NCBI RefSeq assembly: GCF_017498085.1
Contig: NZ_JAGBKM010000019.1
Coordinates: 1 to 64,000, forward strand
Direction of reading: 5' to 3'
DNA from: Psychrobacter coccoides
GTDB taxonomy: Bacteria; Pseudomonadota; Gammaproteobacteria; Pseudomonadales; Moraxellaceae
Length of the DNA stretch: 64,000 nt
The notes below the pieces were generated by a model, which saw only the letters and a list, made by a program, of their open reading frames with translations, was not told the origin of the DNA and did not search any database. Both the position numbers and the translations under genes were made by a program. Of the stretch, positions 53,638-62,799 are shown piece after piece; within the stretch, counting starts at the first letter, position 1; every line of letters begins with the position of its first letter.

Positions 53638-55245
53638 ATGTCTCTTATTAATCATAAAAATACCGTACAACAAATAACGTTTCGTCTGATGCGTGAACTA
53701 AATATGACTAAGGTATTTGGTAATCCTGGCTCTACTGAGCTTAACTTTTTAAATAATTTTCCTGAAGATTTTGAATATGTGTTGGCTCTACAAGAATCAT
53801 CTGCTGTGGCTATGGCAGATGGTTATGCTCAAGCGTCTGGCAATGCTGCTTTTGTTAATCTGCATTCAGCAGTAGGTGTTGGTCATGCTTTAGGAAACAT
53901 CTTCACTGCATATCGAAATCATACCCCATTAGTCATAACAGCAGGTCAGCAATCACGTAGTATATTACCATTTGCGCCTTACCTTGGAGCAGATCACGCA
54001 GCGGATTTTCCAAAGCCTTATGTTAAATGGAGTATTGAGCCCGCACGCCCCGAAGATGTCCCATTGGCAATAGCTCAAGCCTATCATATTTCTATGCAGC
54101 ATCCACGTGGGCCAACCTTTGTGTCTATACCCTCTGATGATTGGGATAAAACGACACAGATGCCTAATTACTCAAAGGTAATAGAGGGTACTACGCCAAC
54201 TGAAGATGCTATCAACCAATTATTACAAGCGTTAGAAAACAGTCAAAATTTAGCCGTAGTCGTAGGATCGGATGTGGATAGGCAAGGCGCATTTAATACA
54301 GCGGTCAAACTGGCTGAGCGGCTGCAAGCACATGTTTGGGAAGCCCCGTATTCAAGTCGAGCTAGCTTTCCGGAAAACCATCCTCAGTTTGCAGGGTTTC
54401 TTCCAGCTCTTCCTGAGCAACTGTCAAAAAAACTTGCTGATTATGATGTGATTCTTGTAGTTGGTGCACCTGTGTTTACACTGCATATTGCAGGTGAAGT
54501 GGATATATTTGACTCTGAAGTTGAAATTTATCAAATTACTGATGATCCAAAGTATGCGGCATTTTCTTCTGCCACTACCACTTTATTTGGTTCAATAAAT
54601 CACAGTCTTAACGCTGTGCTTGATAAGCTCGCTTCTTTATCTAACTCTCAGAGTGATAGTTTTGCTATACCGATTCGTCCTGCTACTCTAAAAATAACTG
54701 GAAGCACACCTATTCCAGTAGAATATGCCATTGACCTACTAGCTCATGCGAGACCATCTGATTCAGTAATAGTAGAAGAGGCGCCTTCTCACCGCTCTGT
54801 CATCCAGCGTTTTCTACCCATTACAAGGCCTAATAGTTTTTTTACTATGTCAAGTGGAGGTCTTGGGTATGCTCTACCTGCATCAGTCGGAGTAGCTCTA
54901 GCCACTGATAAACGCGTAATATGTGTCATTGGTGATGGCTCGTCTATGTATTCATTTCAAGCAGTTTGGACAGCCGCTCAGTTAAATTTACCTGTGACCT
55001 TTATCGTTCTAAATAACCTTGGATATGGCGCAATGCACTCATTTGGTAAGATTATGAATAGTCAATCTGTACCAGGTCTCGACTTACCTAATATTGATTT
55101 TGTACAGTTAGCTAATAGTATGGGATGTGATGCTGCTCGTATAAAGGAACATGAAAAACTACCGGAAGCGATTAACAAAGCGATTAATACGTCTGGTTGT
55201 TATCTATTAGAAATAATTGTTGATACTAAAGCAGGTGCTATTTGA
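53638..55245 (+). CDS. mdlC: Benzoylformate decarboxylase-like thiamine-diphosphate enzyme
   Basis: At 535 aa it is similar throughout to benzoylformate decarboxylase of the mandelate pathway. FGNPGSTELNFL near 20-31 includes the active-site Ser, LALQESSAVAMADGYAQASG contains the cofactor Glu, and NLHSAVGVGHALG contains the first catalytic His. GDGSSMYSFQAVWTAAQLN with a later NN is the ThDP site. The start is the ATG at 53638, eight bases after AAGGA; an upstream ATG is too close. The DNA is AT-rich like dctP3. Benzoylformate or a ring-hydroxylated relative would give a benzaldehyde, which needs a dehydrogenase not seen here. Confidence 0.85.
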   Translation: MSLINHKNTVQQITFRLMRELNMTKVFGNPGSTELNFLNNFPEDFEYVLALQESSAVAMADGYAQASGNAAFVNLHSAVGVGHALGNIFTAYRNHTPLVITAGQQSRSILPFAPYLGADHAADFPKPYVKWSIEPARPEDVPLAIAQAYHISMQHPRGPTFVSIPSDDWDKTTQMPNYSKVIEGTTPTEDAINQLLQALENSQNLAVVVGSDVDRQGAFNTAVKLAERLQAHVWEAPYSSRASFPENHPQFAGFLPALPEQLSKKLADYDVILVVGAPVFTLHIAGEVDIFDSEVEIYQITDDPKYAAFSSATTTLFGSINHSLNAVLDKLASLSNSQSDSFAIPIRPATLKITGSTPIPVEYAIDLLAHARPSDSVIVEEAPSHRSVIQRFLPITRPNSFFTMSSGGLGYALPASVGVALATDKRVICVIGDGSSMYSFQAVWTAAQLNLPVTFIVLNNLGYGAMHSFGKIMNSQSVPGLDLPNIDFVQLANSMGCDAARIKEHEKLPEAINKAINTSGCYLLEIIVDTKAGAI

Positions 55246-55283
55246 TAAGATTTTAGTTATTTTTAAAATTTAAATAAGAACTA

Positions 55284-55349
55284 AAAGCCTATGATTTTGA
55301 ACTAAAACCAAAATAATTCATTTGGTTGAGTTTGATTTCATAGGTTTTT
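55284..55349 (+). terminator. Long imperfect hairpin after mdlC
   Basis: AAGCCTATGA at one end pairs with TCATAGGTTT at the other, with further pairing AACTAAAACC/GGTTGAGTT inside. It ends in TTTTTA. It is a likely mdlC terminator, shielding the pcaF promoter. Confidence 0.65.
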
Positions 55350-55429
55350 ATTTTATATGCTTAGAATAATATATCTGACCATAATTTTTGTAATTAACAA
55401 AGTAAATATTAAGAAAAAAGGAATTCTAT

Positions 55430-55500
55430 ATTGACAGAAGGTTAGAAAAGGGGTAACTTAATTCACTATACGAACAATAATTCTGATATAGAACAAATCT
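55430..55500 (+). promoter_or_regulatory. Promoter/operator block 2, upstream of pcaF
   Basis: TTGACA (55431-55436), 17-bp spacing, then TAACTT as a -10-like box. The 20-base core TTAATTCACTATACGAACAA is identical to the one before dctP1, and a further AGAACAAA half-site follows. About 140 bases separate it from the pcaF start, so a long leader or additional elements are present. Control by the IclR protein at 46767 is inferred. Confidence 0.7.
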
Positions 55501-55638
55501 GGTCGTGATTGTTCTTGGTAGTAACCATCGTTAAGTCATGAGTGTTATTAAATTGTGATGATCATCGAATCGTGTAATAGTTAAGTCACGACAATGAACA
55601 ATGAACCGAACTAATATCATCTCTAGGGAGAGAGAAAC

Positions 55639-56850
55639 ATGACAACAGTTTATATTTGTCATCCAAAACGTTCAGCGGTAGCCCGCTATGGTGGTGCTTT
55701 AGCTGATATTCGTCCAGATGACCTGCTAGCGCAAGTCATTAAGTCTGTATTAGCAGAGGCCCCTAAGTTTGACCATAGTGCGATTGAAGATGTGTTTATG
55801 GGCTGTGCCAACCAAAGTGGTGAAGACAATCGCAACGTTGCTCGTATGAGCAGCCTGTTATCTGGTTTAACAGAGCAAGTACCAGCTACAACCATAAACC
55901 GTTTGTGTGGTTCTGGGTTAGATGCAGTTGGCACGGCTTTTCGTGCAATCGCCAGTGGTGAGATGGAGTTGGCTTTGGCGGGCGGTGTTGAGTCGATGAC
56001 ACGTGCGCCTTTTGTCATGGGCAAGCCAGAAAAATCCTATGATCGTAGTCAGAAGTTGCAAGACACCACCATGGGCTGGCGCTTTATTAACAAAAAGCTT
56101 GATGAGATGTATGGCACAGAAGCGATGCCACGTACCGCAGAGAATCTAGCCGAAAAATACAATATATCACGTGAAGATCAAGATGCTTTTGCCGTTTGGT
56201 CGCAACAAAAAGCTGCTCAAGCTCAAAATGACGGTCGTCTAAATGCAGAGATCACTCCTATTACTATCGAGAGGCGTAAGCAAGAGCCACTCGTCGTAGA
56301 TAAAGATGAGCACCCACGTCCGAATACTGATATGGCGGCCCTAACAAAGCTAAGGCCTATCTATGAGAATGGCACGATCACCGCAGGTAATGCTTCAGGT
56401 ATTAATGATGGTGCTGCGGCGATGTTAGTCGCTAGCGCCGCTGCAGTAAAAAAGTATGGTTTAACGCCTGTGGCAAAAATCGAAGGGATGGCAACGGCTG
56501 GGGTTTTGCCAACGATCATGGGTATCGGACCTGTACCTGCCACCCAGAAGTTATTGAAGCGGCTCAATCTTAGCTTGGATGATGTTGATATTATCGAGCT
56601 TAATGAAGCTTTTGCTGCCCAAGCATTGGCTTGCTCACGTGAGTTGGGACTTGATGATCATGACGAGCGCATTAACCCTAGAGGTGGTGCTATTGCTTTG
56701 GGTCATCCGCTTGGAGCGTCAGGTGCTCGTATCTTAATTTCTGCCATCTATGAATTACAACATAGTAAAAAGGATCGAGCGCTCTGTACCATGTGTATCG
56801 GGGTTGGGCAGGGAATTGCTTTGGTCGTTTCAAGAGTAGGAGAAGAGTAA
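55639..56850 (+). CDS. pcaF: 3-oxoadipyl-CoA thiolase
   Basis: PcaF cleaves 3-oxoadipyl-CoA into succinyl-CoA and acetyl-CoA, the last step of the beta-ketoadipate pathway. The 403 aa cover the whole thiolase fold. The nucleophile Cys is in NRLCGSGLDAV near 91, the His in GGAIALGHPLGASGAR near 355, and the second Cys in CTMCIGVGQGIALV near 388. It is the first gene of the pcaF-DC-H-G-pobA-I-J run. Its TAA shares one base with the pcaDC ATG (TAATG). Confidence 0.95.
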   Translation: MTTVYICHPKRSAVARYGGALADIRPDDLLAQVIKSVLAEAPKFDHSAIEDVFMGCANQSGEDNRNVARMSSLLSGLTEQVPATTINRLCGSGLDAVGTAFRAIASGEMELALAGGVESMTRAPFVMGKPEKSYDRSQKLQDTTMGWRFINKKLDEMYGTEAMPRTAENLAEKYNISREDQDAFAVWSQQKAAQAQNDGRLNAEITPITIERRKQEPLVVDKDEHPRPNTDMAALTKLRPIYENGTITAGNASGINDGAAAMLVASAAAVKKYGLTPVAKIEGMATAGVLPTIMGIGPVPATQKLLKRLNLSLDDVDIIELNEAFAAQALACSRELGLDDHDERINPRGGAIALGHPLGASGARILISAIYELQHSKKDRALCTMCIGVGQGIALVVSRVGEE

Positions 56851-58022
56851 TGGCATTTTTGACAACAGACGCCCATCTTATTGGGTATCAAGACAGTGGT
56901 GAAACTTATTTACCCGCTTTATTTATGGCGCATCCGTTAGGCATGAGCCGTGATGTATGGGATGAAGTCTGTGATGCGCTACATGGGCATTATCGTTGTG
57001 TGCGCTGGGATCTACCGGGACACGGTAGTAGCGGCGCTGCGGCAGAGGGACTGAACGCTGAGATATTGGCTCAGGACGTCCTTACTTTGGCTGACACTTT
57101 AGACATTGATAGCTTTCATTTTATCGGTACCTCAATCGGCGGTGTCATTGGTCAAAGCTTGTGCCAGATAGCGCCTGAGCGCCTACAGCAAGTTTGGCTG
57201 ACCAGTACCGGTGCGGTAATCGGCACCAAAGAAGCATGGGCTGAGCGTGCGGACAATGTGCGTCGCTTGGGCTTGGCTGAAATGGCGGAAGCCATTGTAC
57301 CGCGCTGGTTCTCACCAAGTTATGTCGAGCAGAATCCTGATGTATTACAAGGCTGGCAAGTACAATTGTCACGCAGCGATGATGAAAGCTATGCCAAGCT
57401 TTGTGAAGCATTAGCAGAGGTCGATAATCGCGGAAAGCTAGCGGATTATGCTAATGGTGTGGCATTGATAGCGGGTGCAGATGATGTCTCAACGCCTGTC
57501 ACTGCTTTAGAGTCACTGAAAGCTGAATTTACTGATGCCAGCTTAAGCGTCTTTGCAGGGGTAGGTCATGTGCCATCGGTTGAGGCGCCAAGCCTATTGG
57601 TTAAGCACCTTCAAGCCAATGCAGCTCGGACGGCTGTGGGTGAAACGGGTATCAGATATGAGCAAGGGTTGGTGCAGCGTAAGCGAATTTTAGGAGAGGC
57701 ACATGTTGAAAGAGCCTCTAAAAATGCGACCACATTAGACAATCCTTTTCAGCAGTTTATCACCCGTAATGCTTGGGGCGAGTTGTGGGGAGATCCAAGT
57801 CTCACGGTACAACAGCGTAGTATGATTACCACAGGCATATTAGCGGCGCTTGGGCGTGATGGAGAGCTGAGTTTGCATCTGCGTACCGCAAAGCGTCTAG
57901 GCATCAATGAAGATCAGCTGCGTCAAGTCTTAATGCATGTGGCTATTTATGCTGGTGTACCAGCAGCAAATCATGCTTTTTCTATGGCTAAAGATAATGG
58001 CTGGGGCCATGAAATTTCTTAA
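56850..58022 (+). CDS. pcaL: Fused 3-oxoadipate enol-lactonase / 4-carboxymuconolactone decarboxylase
   Basis: This bifunctional protein of 390 aa carries out two consecutive steps. Residues 1-255 are an alpha/beta hydrolase of PcaD type (MAHPLGMSRDVWDEV, nucleophile Ser in FIGTSIGGVIGQ near 93, late His in FAGVGHVPSVEAP). Residues 265-390 are a carboxymuconolactone decarboxylase of PcaC type (RYEQGLVQRKRILGEAHV, RSMITTGILAALGR, with His in LMHVAIYAGVPAANHAF). PcaD-PcaC fusions (PcaL) are known mainly from actinobacteria. Acinetobacter keeps the genes apart. The start is the ATG at 56850; a longer frame from 56793 lies inside pcaF. Confidence 0.92.
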   Translation: MAFLTTDAHLIGYQDSGETYLPALFMAHPLGMSRDVWDEVCDALHGHYRCVRWDLPGHGSSGAAAEGLNAEILAQDVLTLADTLDIDSFHFIGTSIGGVIGQSLCQIAPERLQQVWLTSTGAVIGTKEAWAERADNVRRLGLAEMAEAIVPRWFSPSYVEQNPDVLQGWQVQLSRSDDESYAKLCEALAEVDNRGKLADYANGVALIAGADDVSTPVTALESLKAEFTDASLSVFAGVGHVPSVEAPSLLVKHLQANAARTAVGETGIRYEQGLVQRKRILGEAHVERASKNATTLDNPFQQFITRNAWGELWGDPSLTVQQRSMITTGILAALGRDGELSLHLRTAKRLGINEDQLRQVLMHVAIYAGVPAANHAFSMAKDNGWGHEIS

Positions 58023-58085
58023 TATTCAAGCTATTAAGTGCACTATTTATATAAGTTATGCTTGAAAAGAATGGAGAAAATTATA

Positions 58086-58814
58086 ATGAGTCAAAAGTAT
58101 CCTTATTTTATTGCTCGTGATCGAGCATGGCAACCGGCACAATATACCCCGCGTTACAAAACCTCAGTGTCTCGTTCACCGCGCCAAGCTCTGGTCAGTA
58201 TTCAAAATGCCAGCCCTTCTGAGCGCAGCGGTCCTGTTTTTGATGGTTTAGAGCTTGGTCAATACGACAATGATTTGTTGATGAACTTTCGTACCGAAGG
58301 GTCTGCAGCAGGCATGCCTGTTGGGGAACGCATTATTATGCATGGGCGTGTGATTGATCAGTTCGGTAAGCCTGTGCCCAATACCTTAGTTGAGATGTGG
58401 CAGGCAAACGCTGGTGGTAAATACCGCCACAAAAAAGATGGCTATTTGGCTGCGTTAGACCCGAGCTTTGGTGGTGTTGGTCGTTGCATTACCGATGCAG
58501 ATGGTCGTTATCGCTTTCGCACAGTCCGCCCAGGTCCTTACCCTTGGCCTAATGACATCAATACTTGGCGCCCAGCACATATTCACGTATCGGTCATGGG
58601 GCCTTCGATCTCAACACGTTTGATCACCCAAATGTACTTTGAAGGCGATCCGCTTATTCCGCTGTGCCCTATCGTACAAGTATTAAAAGATCCAGACGCC
58701 GTTGAAACCATGATTGCACGCTTAGATATGGCCATGAGTAAACCCATGGACTGCTTAGCATATCGTTTTGATATTGTCGTTCGCGGCGCATTACAAACCT
58801 ATTTTGAGGAGTAA
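58086..58814 (+). CDS. pcaH: Protocatechuate 3,4-dioxygenase beta subunit
   Basis: This iron(III)-carrying subunit splits protocatechuate between its two hydroxyls, giving 3-carboxy-cis,cis-muconate. The protein has 242 aa from the ATG at 58086, after GGAGA. The iron ligands lie in [17 protein letters not shown] (Tyr) and [12 protein letters not shown] (two His), with a further Tyr earlier in the GGKYRHK region. The beta-subunit N-terminal segment ([19 protein letters not shown]) is present. It is three bases from pcaG, whose ribosome site GAGGAG lies in the pcaH 3' end. Confidence 0.95.
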   Translation: MSQKYPYFIARDRAWQPAQYTPRYKTSVSRSPRQALVSIQNASPSERSGPVFDGLELGQYDNDLLMNFRTEGSAAGMPVGERIIMHGRVIDQFGKPVPNTLVEMWQANAGGKYRHKKDGYLAALDPSFGGVGRCITDADGRYRFRTVRPGPYPWPNDINTWRPAHIHVSVMGPSISTRLITQMYFEGDPLIPLCPIVQVLKDPDAVETMIARLDMAMSKPMDCLAYRFDIVVRGALQTYFEE

Positions 58815-58817
58815 AAC

Positions 58818-59441
58818 ATGTATAGCCAATACAAATTACAAGATGAAACGGGTTTATTGCGCGAAACAGCATCGCAAACGGCAGGGCCTTTTGTACATAT
58901 CGGCTTGGCGTTAGAGATTGCTGGTTTTGAATCACGAGCAGATGAGATCTGGCAGGATTTGGCCAAAGAAGGCGCCGAAGGTGAGCATATTGAGTTGGTT
59001 GGTCGGGTGTATGACGGCAATGGCGACTTGGTGCGTGATGCCTTAATTGAAATCTGGCAAGCTGATAGTCAAGGCAACTATATTGCCAACTTTGATAATA
59101 AACAACCGTTTAGTGGCTTTGGGCGTAGCGCCTGTGCAGTAGACGGTGATTTTCATTTTAATACCATCAAACCTGGGCAAGTAGATTTTGATGGTAAGCC
59201 AATGGCGCCGCATATCAATATCGCTGTGTTTGCCCGTGGTATCAATATCCATCTACAAACCAGAGCCTATTTCGATGACGAACAAGCGGCTAATGATGAC
59301 TGCCCAATCTTGAATGGTATTCCATCGGATGTACGCCGTCAGACCTTAATAGCAGTCAAAGAAGCAGGCGAGGGTAAGCCACGTTATCGTTTTGATATCT
59401 ATCTACAAGGCGAGGGCGAGACGGTATTCTTCGACTTTTAA
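58818..59441 (+). CDS. pcaG: Protocatechuate 3,4-dioxygenase alpha subunit
   Basis: This is the structural partner of PcaH; alpha and beta form the oligomeric enzyme. The 207-aa protein begins with the typical ETASQTAGPFVHIGLALEIAG. It keeps the intradiol fold (LIEIWQADSQGNY; FNTIKPGQVDF; APHINIAVFARGINIH). The Tyr/His iron ligands of the beta subunit are only partly retained, as expected for alpha subunits. It directly follows pcaH and precedes pobA by 57 bp. Confidence 0.94.
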   Translation: MYSQYKLQDETGLLRETASQTAGPFVHIGLALEIAGFESRADEIWQDLAKEGAEGEHIELVGRVYDGNGDLVRDALIEIWQADSQGNYIANFDNKQPFSGFGRSACAVDGDFHFNTIKPGQVDFDGKPMAPHINIAVFARGINIHLQTRAYFDDEQAANDDCPILNGIPSDVRRQTLIAVKEAGEGKPRYRFDIYLQGEGETVFFDF

Positions 59442-59465
59442 CATCATATATTTCATAGATACTAA

Positions 59466-60686
<1,221 letters not shown>

Positions 60687-60731
60687 GGCATTCAGACTCA
60701 GATTTTTGCTTCTTTTTTATAGGACAAGTCA

Positions 60732-61403
60732 ATGTTAAACAAAATAACAAAATCTGCGACCGAAGCCATCAGCAATATTCATGATGGTGCCACCATCTTG
60801 ATAGGTGGCTTTGGTTTGGCAGGACAGCCAGCAGAGCTGATAGATGCTCTGATTGAGCGTAATGCAAAAGACCTAACGATAGTTAATAATAATGCAGGTA
60901 ACGGTGATACTGGGCTTGCGGCACTGCTAAAAGCAGGTTGCGTGCGTAAGATCATCTGCTCTTTTCCACGTCAGCACGACTCATATATCTTTGATGATCT
61001 CTACCGAGCAGGCAAGATTGAGCTGGAAGTAGTGCCACAAGGTACTTTGGCTGCCCGTATTCAAGCAGGTGGTAGTGGCCTTGGTGCGATTTATACCCCG
61101 ACAGCTTATGGAACCTTACTTGCTGAAGGCAAAGAGACGCGCACCATTGATGGTGTCAACTATGTATTGGAATATCCTATCAAAGGCGATTTTGCGCTTA
61201 TTAAAGCACTAAAAGGCGATCGCTGGGGTAACCTGATTTATAACAAAGCTGCCCGCAACTTTGGGCCTATTATGGCCGCAGCTTCCAGTCATACCATTGC
61301 GCAAGTCAGCGAAGTGGTGGAGCTCGGTGCTTTAGATCCTGAGCATATCGTCACCCCAGGTATTTTCGTTCATGAAGTCGTTCACATTGGAGCAAAAGCA
61401 TGA
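60732..61403 (+). CDS. pcaI: 3-oxoadipate CoA-transferase subunit A
   Basis: It transfers CoA from succinyl-CoA to 3-oxoadipate together with PcaJ. The 223-aa protein has the subunit A glycine-rich loop IGGFGLAGQPAELIDAL near 22-38, VNNNAGNGDTGLA, and GGSGLGAIYTPTAYGT. It overlaps pcaJ by four bases (ATGA), so the subunits are translated together. PcaIJ and the related CatIJ or ScoAB cannot be fully separated by eye. The operon makes PcaIJ the right name. Confidence 0.93.
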   Translation: MLNKITKSATEAISNIHDGATILIGGFGLAGQPAELIDALIERNAKDLTIVNNNAGNGDTGLAALLKAGCVRKIICSFPRQHDSYIFDDLYRAGKIELEVVPQGTLAARIQAGGSGLGAIYTPTAYGTLLAEGKETRTIDGVNYVLEYPIKGDFALIKALKGDRWGNLIYNKAARNFGPIMAAASSHTIAQVSEVVELGALDPEHIVTPGIFVHEVVHIGAKA

Positions 61404-62053
61404 TAACTAACTATACACCATGGTCCGTAGATGAGATCGCCCGCCGCGTTGCAGAGGATATTGAAGAGGGTATGTACGTCAATTTAGGTATTGGCCAACC
61501 CACGAAAGTTGCTGATTTTTTGCCAGATGATAAAGATATCTTTTTGCACAGTGAGAATGGGGTCTTGGGCATGGGCCCTGAACCTGCTGAGGGTAAAGAG
61601 GACGGCGATTTAATCAATGCTGGTAAACAATATATCACCTTGCTAGAAGGTGGTAGTTATTTCCATCATGGTGATTCTTTTGCGATGATTCGCGGTGGGC
61701 ATATTGACTTATGTGTACTAGGTGCCTTTGAAGTCGCTGAAAATGGCGATATTGCCAACTGGTTTTTGGGTCGACCACAAGATATTCCCGCAGTAGGCGG
61801 GGCGATGGACTTAGCGGTTGGTGCCAAAGAAGTCTATGTGATGATGGATCATGTCAGCAAAAATGGTGAGCCTAAAATTGTTGAAAATCTTAAGCTGCCT
61901 ATCACGGGTGAAAAATGCGTCAATCGCATCTACACTGATCTGGCAGTGATTAATGTCACTGATAAAGGCTTGGCCGTACGCGAAATTATCGATGGCTTAA
62001 CTTTTGAGGAGCTGCAAGCTAAAACAGGCGCTAAATTAATCAACAACACGTAA
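61400..62053 (+). CDS. pcaJ: 3-oxoadipate CoA-transferase subunit B
   Basis: The catalytic B subunit of 217 aa. The active-site Glu lies in FLHSENGVLGMGPEP near 52, the standard SENG motif. GIGQPTKVADFLPDD and DLCVLGAFEVAENGDIANW are family blocks. It is coupled to pcaI by an ATGA overlap. It is the last catabolic gene before the TRAP membrane subunits, which begin about 220 bp downstream. Confidence 0.93.
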   Translation: MITNYTPWSVDEIARRVAEDIEEGMYVNLGIGQPTKVADFLPDDKDIFLHSENGVLGMGPEPAEGKEDGDLINAGKQYITLLEGGSYFHHGDSFAMIRGGHIDLCVLGAFEVAENGDIANWFLGRPQDIPAVGGAMDLAVGAKEVYVMMDHVSKNGEPKIVENLKLPITGEKCVNRIYTDLAVINVTDKGLAVREIIDGLTFEELQAKTGAKLINNT

Positions 62054-62087
62054 TAAAGTTCAATATCCATCAAGAAGGGATTCTACG

Positions 62088-62207
62088 ATGAAAACATATT
62101 CAAAACGTGAAGTAGCGAAAGCGACTTCACGCAACACAACTAGACTTACGATGTCTAACCTTGCTGATAGTAAAGTATCTAGCCTTAATAGTACAGGGGA
62201 GGTCTAA
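62088..62207 (+). CDS. Possible small protein (39 aa) between pcaJ and dctQ
   Basis: A short frame (MKTYSKREVAKATSRNTTRL, then ending NSTGEV) with a GAAGGG site about eight bases before its ATG. It matches nothing recognised, is basic and hydrophilic, and has no signal peptide. It may be the leftover 5' end of a gene whose body was deleted, since a dctP 3' scrap follows at once. Confidence 0.3.
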   Translation: MKTYSKREVAKATSRNTTRLTMSNLADSKVSSLNSTGEV

Positions 62208-62223
62208 GCACCTCTATTCTCAT

Positions 62224-62253
62224 ATGGCCGCCAGCGCCACCTGTAAAGTCTAA
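62224..62253 (+). pseudogene. C-terminal scrap of a lost dctP gene
   Basis: Nine codons and a stop read MAASATCKV, closely matching the ends of the three DctP receptors in this island (ASAACKS, ASAACKV, ASAACQS). It sits 18 bp before the dctQ start, exactly where dctP normally precedes dctQM. Its codons (GCC GCC AGC GCC ACC) share the C-ending style of dctQ, not of the three dctP copies. It is therefore the remnant of the original receptor of this membrane module. Confidence 0.65.
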
Positions 62254-62271
62254 CCTACAAGGCATACTCTC

Positions 62272-62799
62272 ATGATACTTTTAACCAAACTCAGCACCCT
62301 CATCTCCAGGCTGTGTCAGTTTATCGGCGGCATCAGCCTAGTGATCATCGTCCTCGTCACCATCCTTGACGTCGGCGCCCGCTACATCTTCAAACTCACC
62401 GGCGGCGACATGGGCTTCACCGTCAAAGGCAGCGTCGAGATCGTCTCCTACTTCATGCTCTTCGCCCTACTGGCCGCCTTTGCCGCCTATGTCGAGCGCT
62501 CACAAATCATCGTCGACGTCTTCACCCAAAAGATGCCCAAAGCCATCAAAGGCTACATGATGGGCATCTTCATGATGGGCTTCTTCTTTATCGGCCTCGT
62601 CTTCACCTGGGGGTTATACGAAAGCGCCCTAGACGCCATCGAATTTGGCAAAGTCACCCAAGACCTCAGACTCTCCATGATGCCCATCTACCTGATCAGC
62701 GCAGCACTCAGCCTACTACTGGCCATCCGCTCACTCATCGAATCCATCAACATCTTTAGAACAGGCGAATTCTTTGACGCCGAGGAGGCAGGCGCATGA
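62272..62799 (+). CDS. dctQ: TRAP transporter small membrane subunit DctQ
   Basis: A four-helix membrane protein of 175 aa that bridges receptor and DctM in a TRAP transporter. Hydrophobic segments are seen at about 15-37, 57-75, 95-120 and 138-155. VTILDVGARYIFKLTGG and the SVEIVSYFMLF block fit DctQ. The gene overlaps dctM by four bases (ATGA). Codon use is strikingly C-rich at third positions (ATC, GTC, GCC, CTC), unlike pcaJ just upstream, which suggests transfer from a GC-richer relative. It probably works with one or more of the three DctP lipoproteins. Confidence 0.88.
   Translation: MILLTKLSTLISRLCQFIGGISLVIIVLVTILDVGARYIFKLTGGDMGFTVKGSVEIVSYFMLFALLAAFAAYVERSQIIVDVFTQKMPKAIKGYMMGIFMMGFFFIGLVFTWGLYESALDAIEFGKVTQDLRLSMMPIYLISAALSLLLAIRSLIESINIFRTGEFFDAEEAGA

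Noticed and set aside
56793-56849. Upstream extension of the pcaDC fusion
   Set aside because: It overlaps the conserved pcaF 3' end. The ATG at 56850 directly coupled to the pcaF stop gives the normal PcaD N-terminus.
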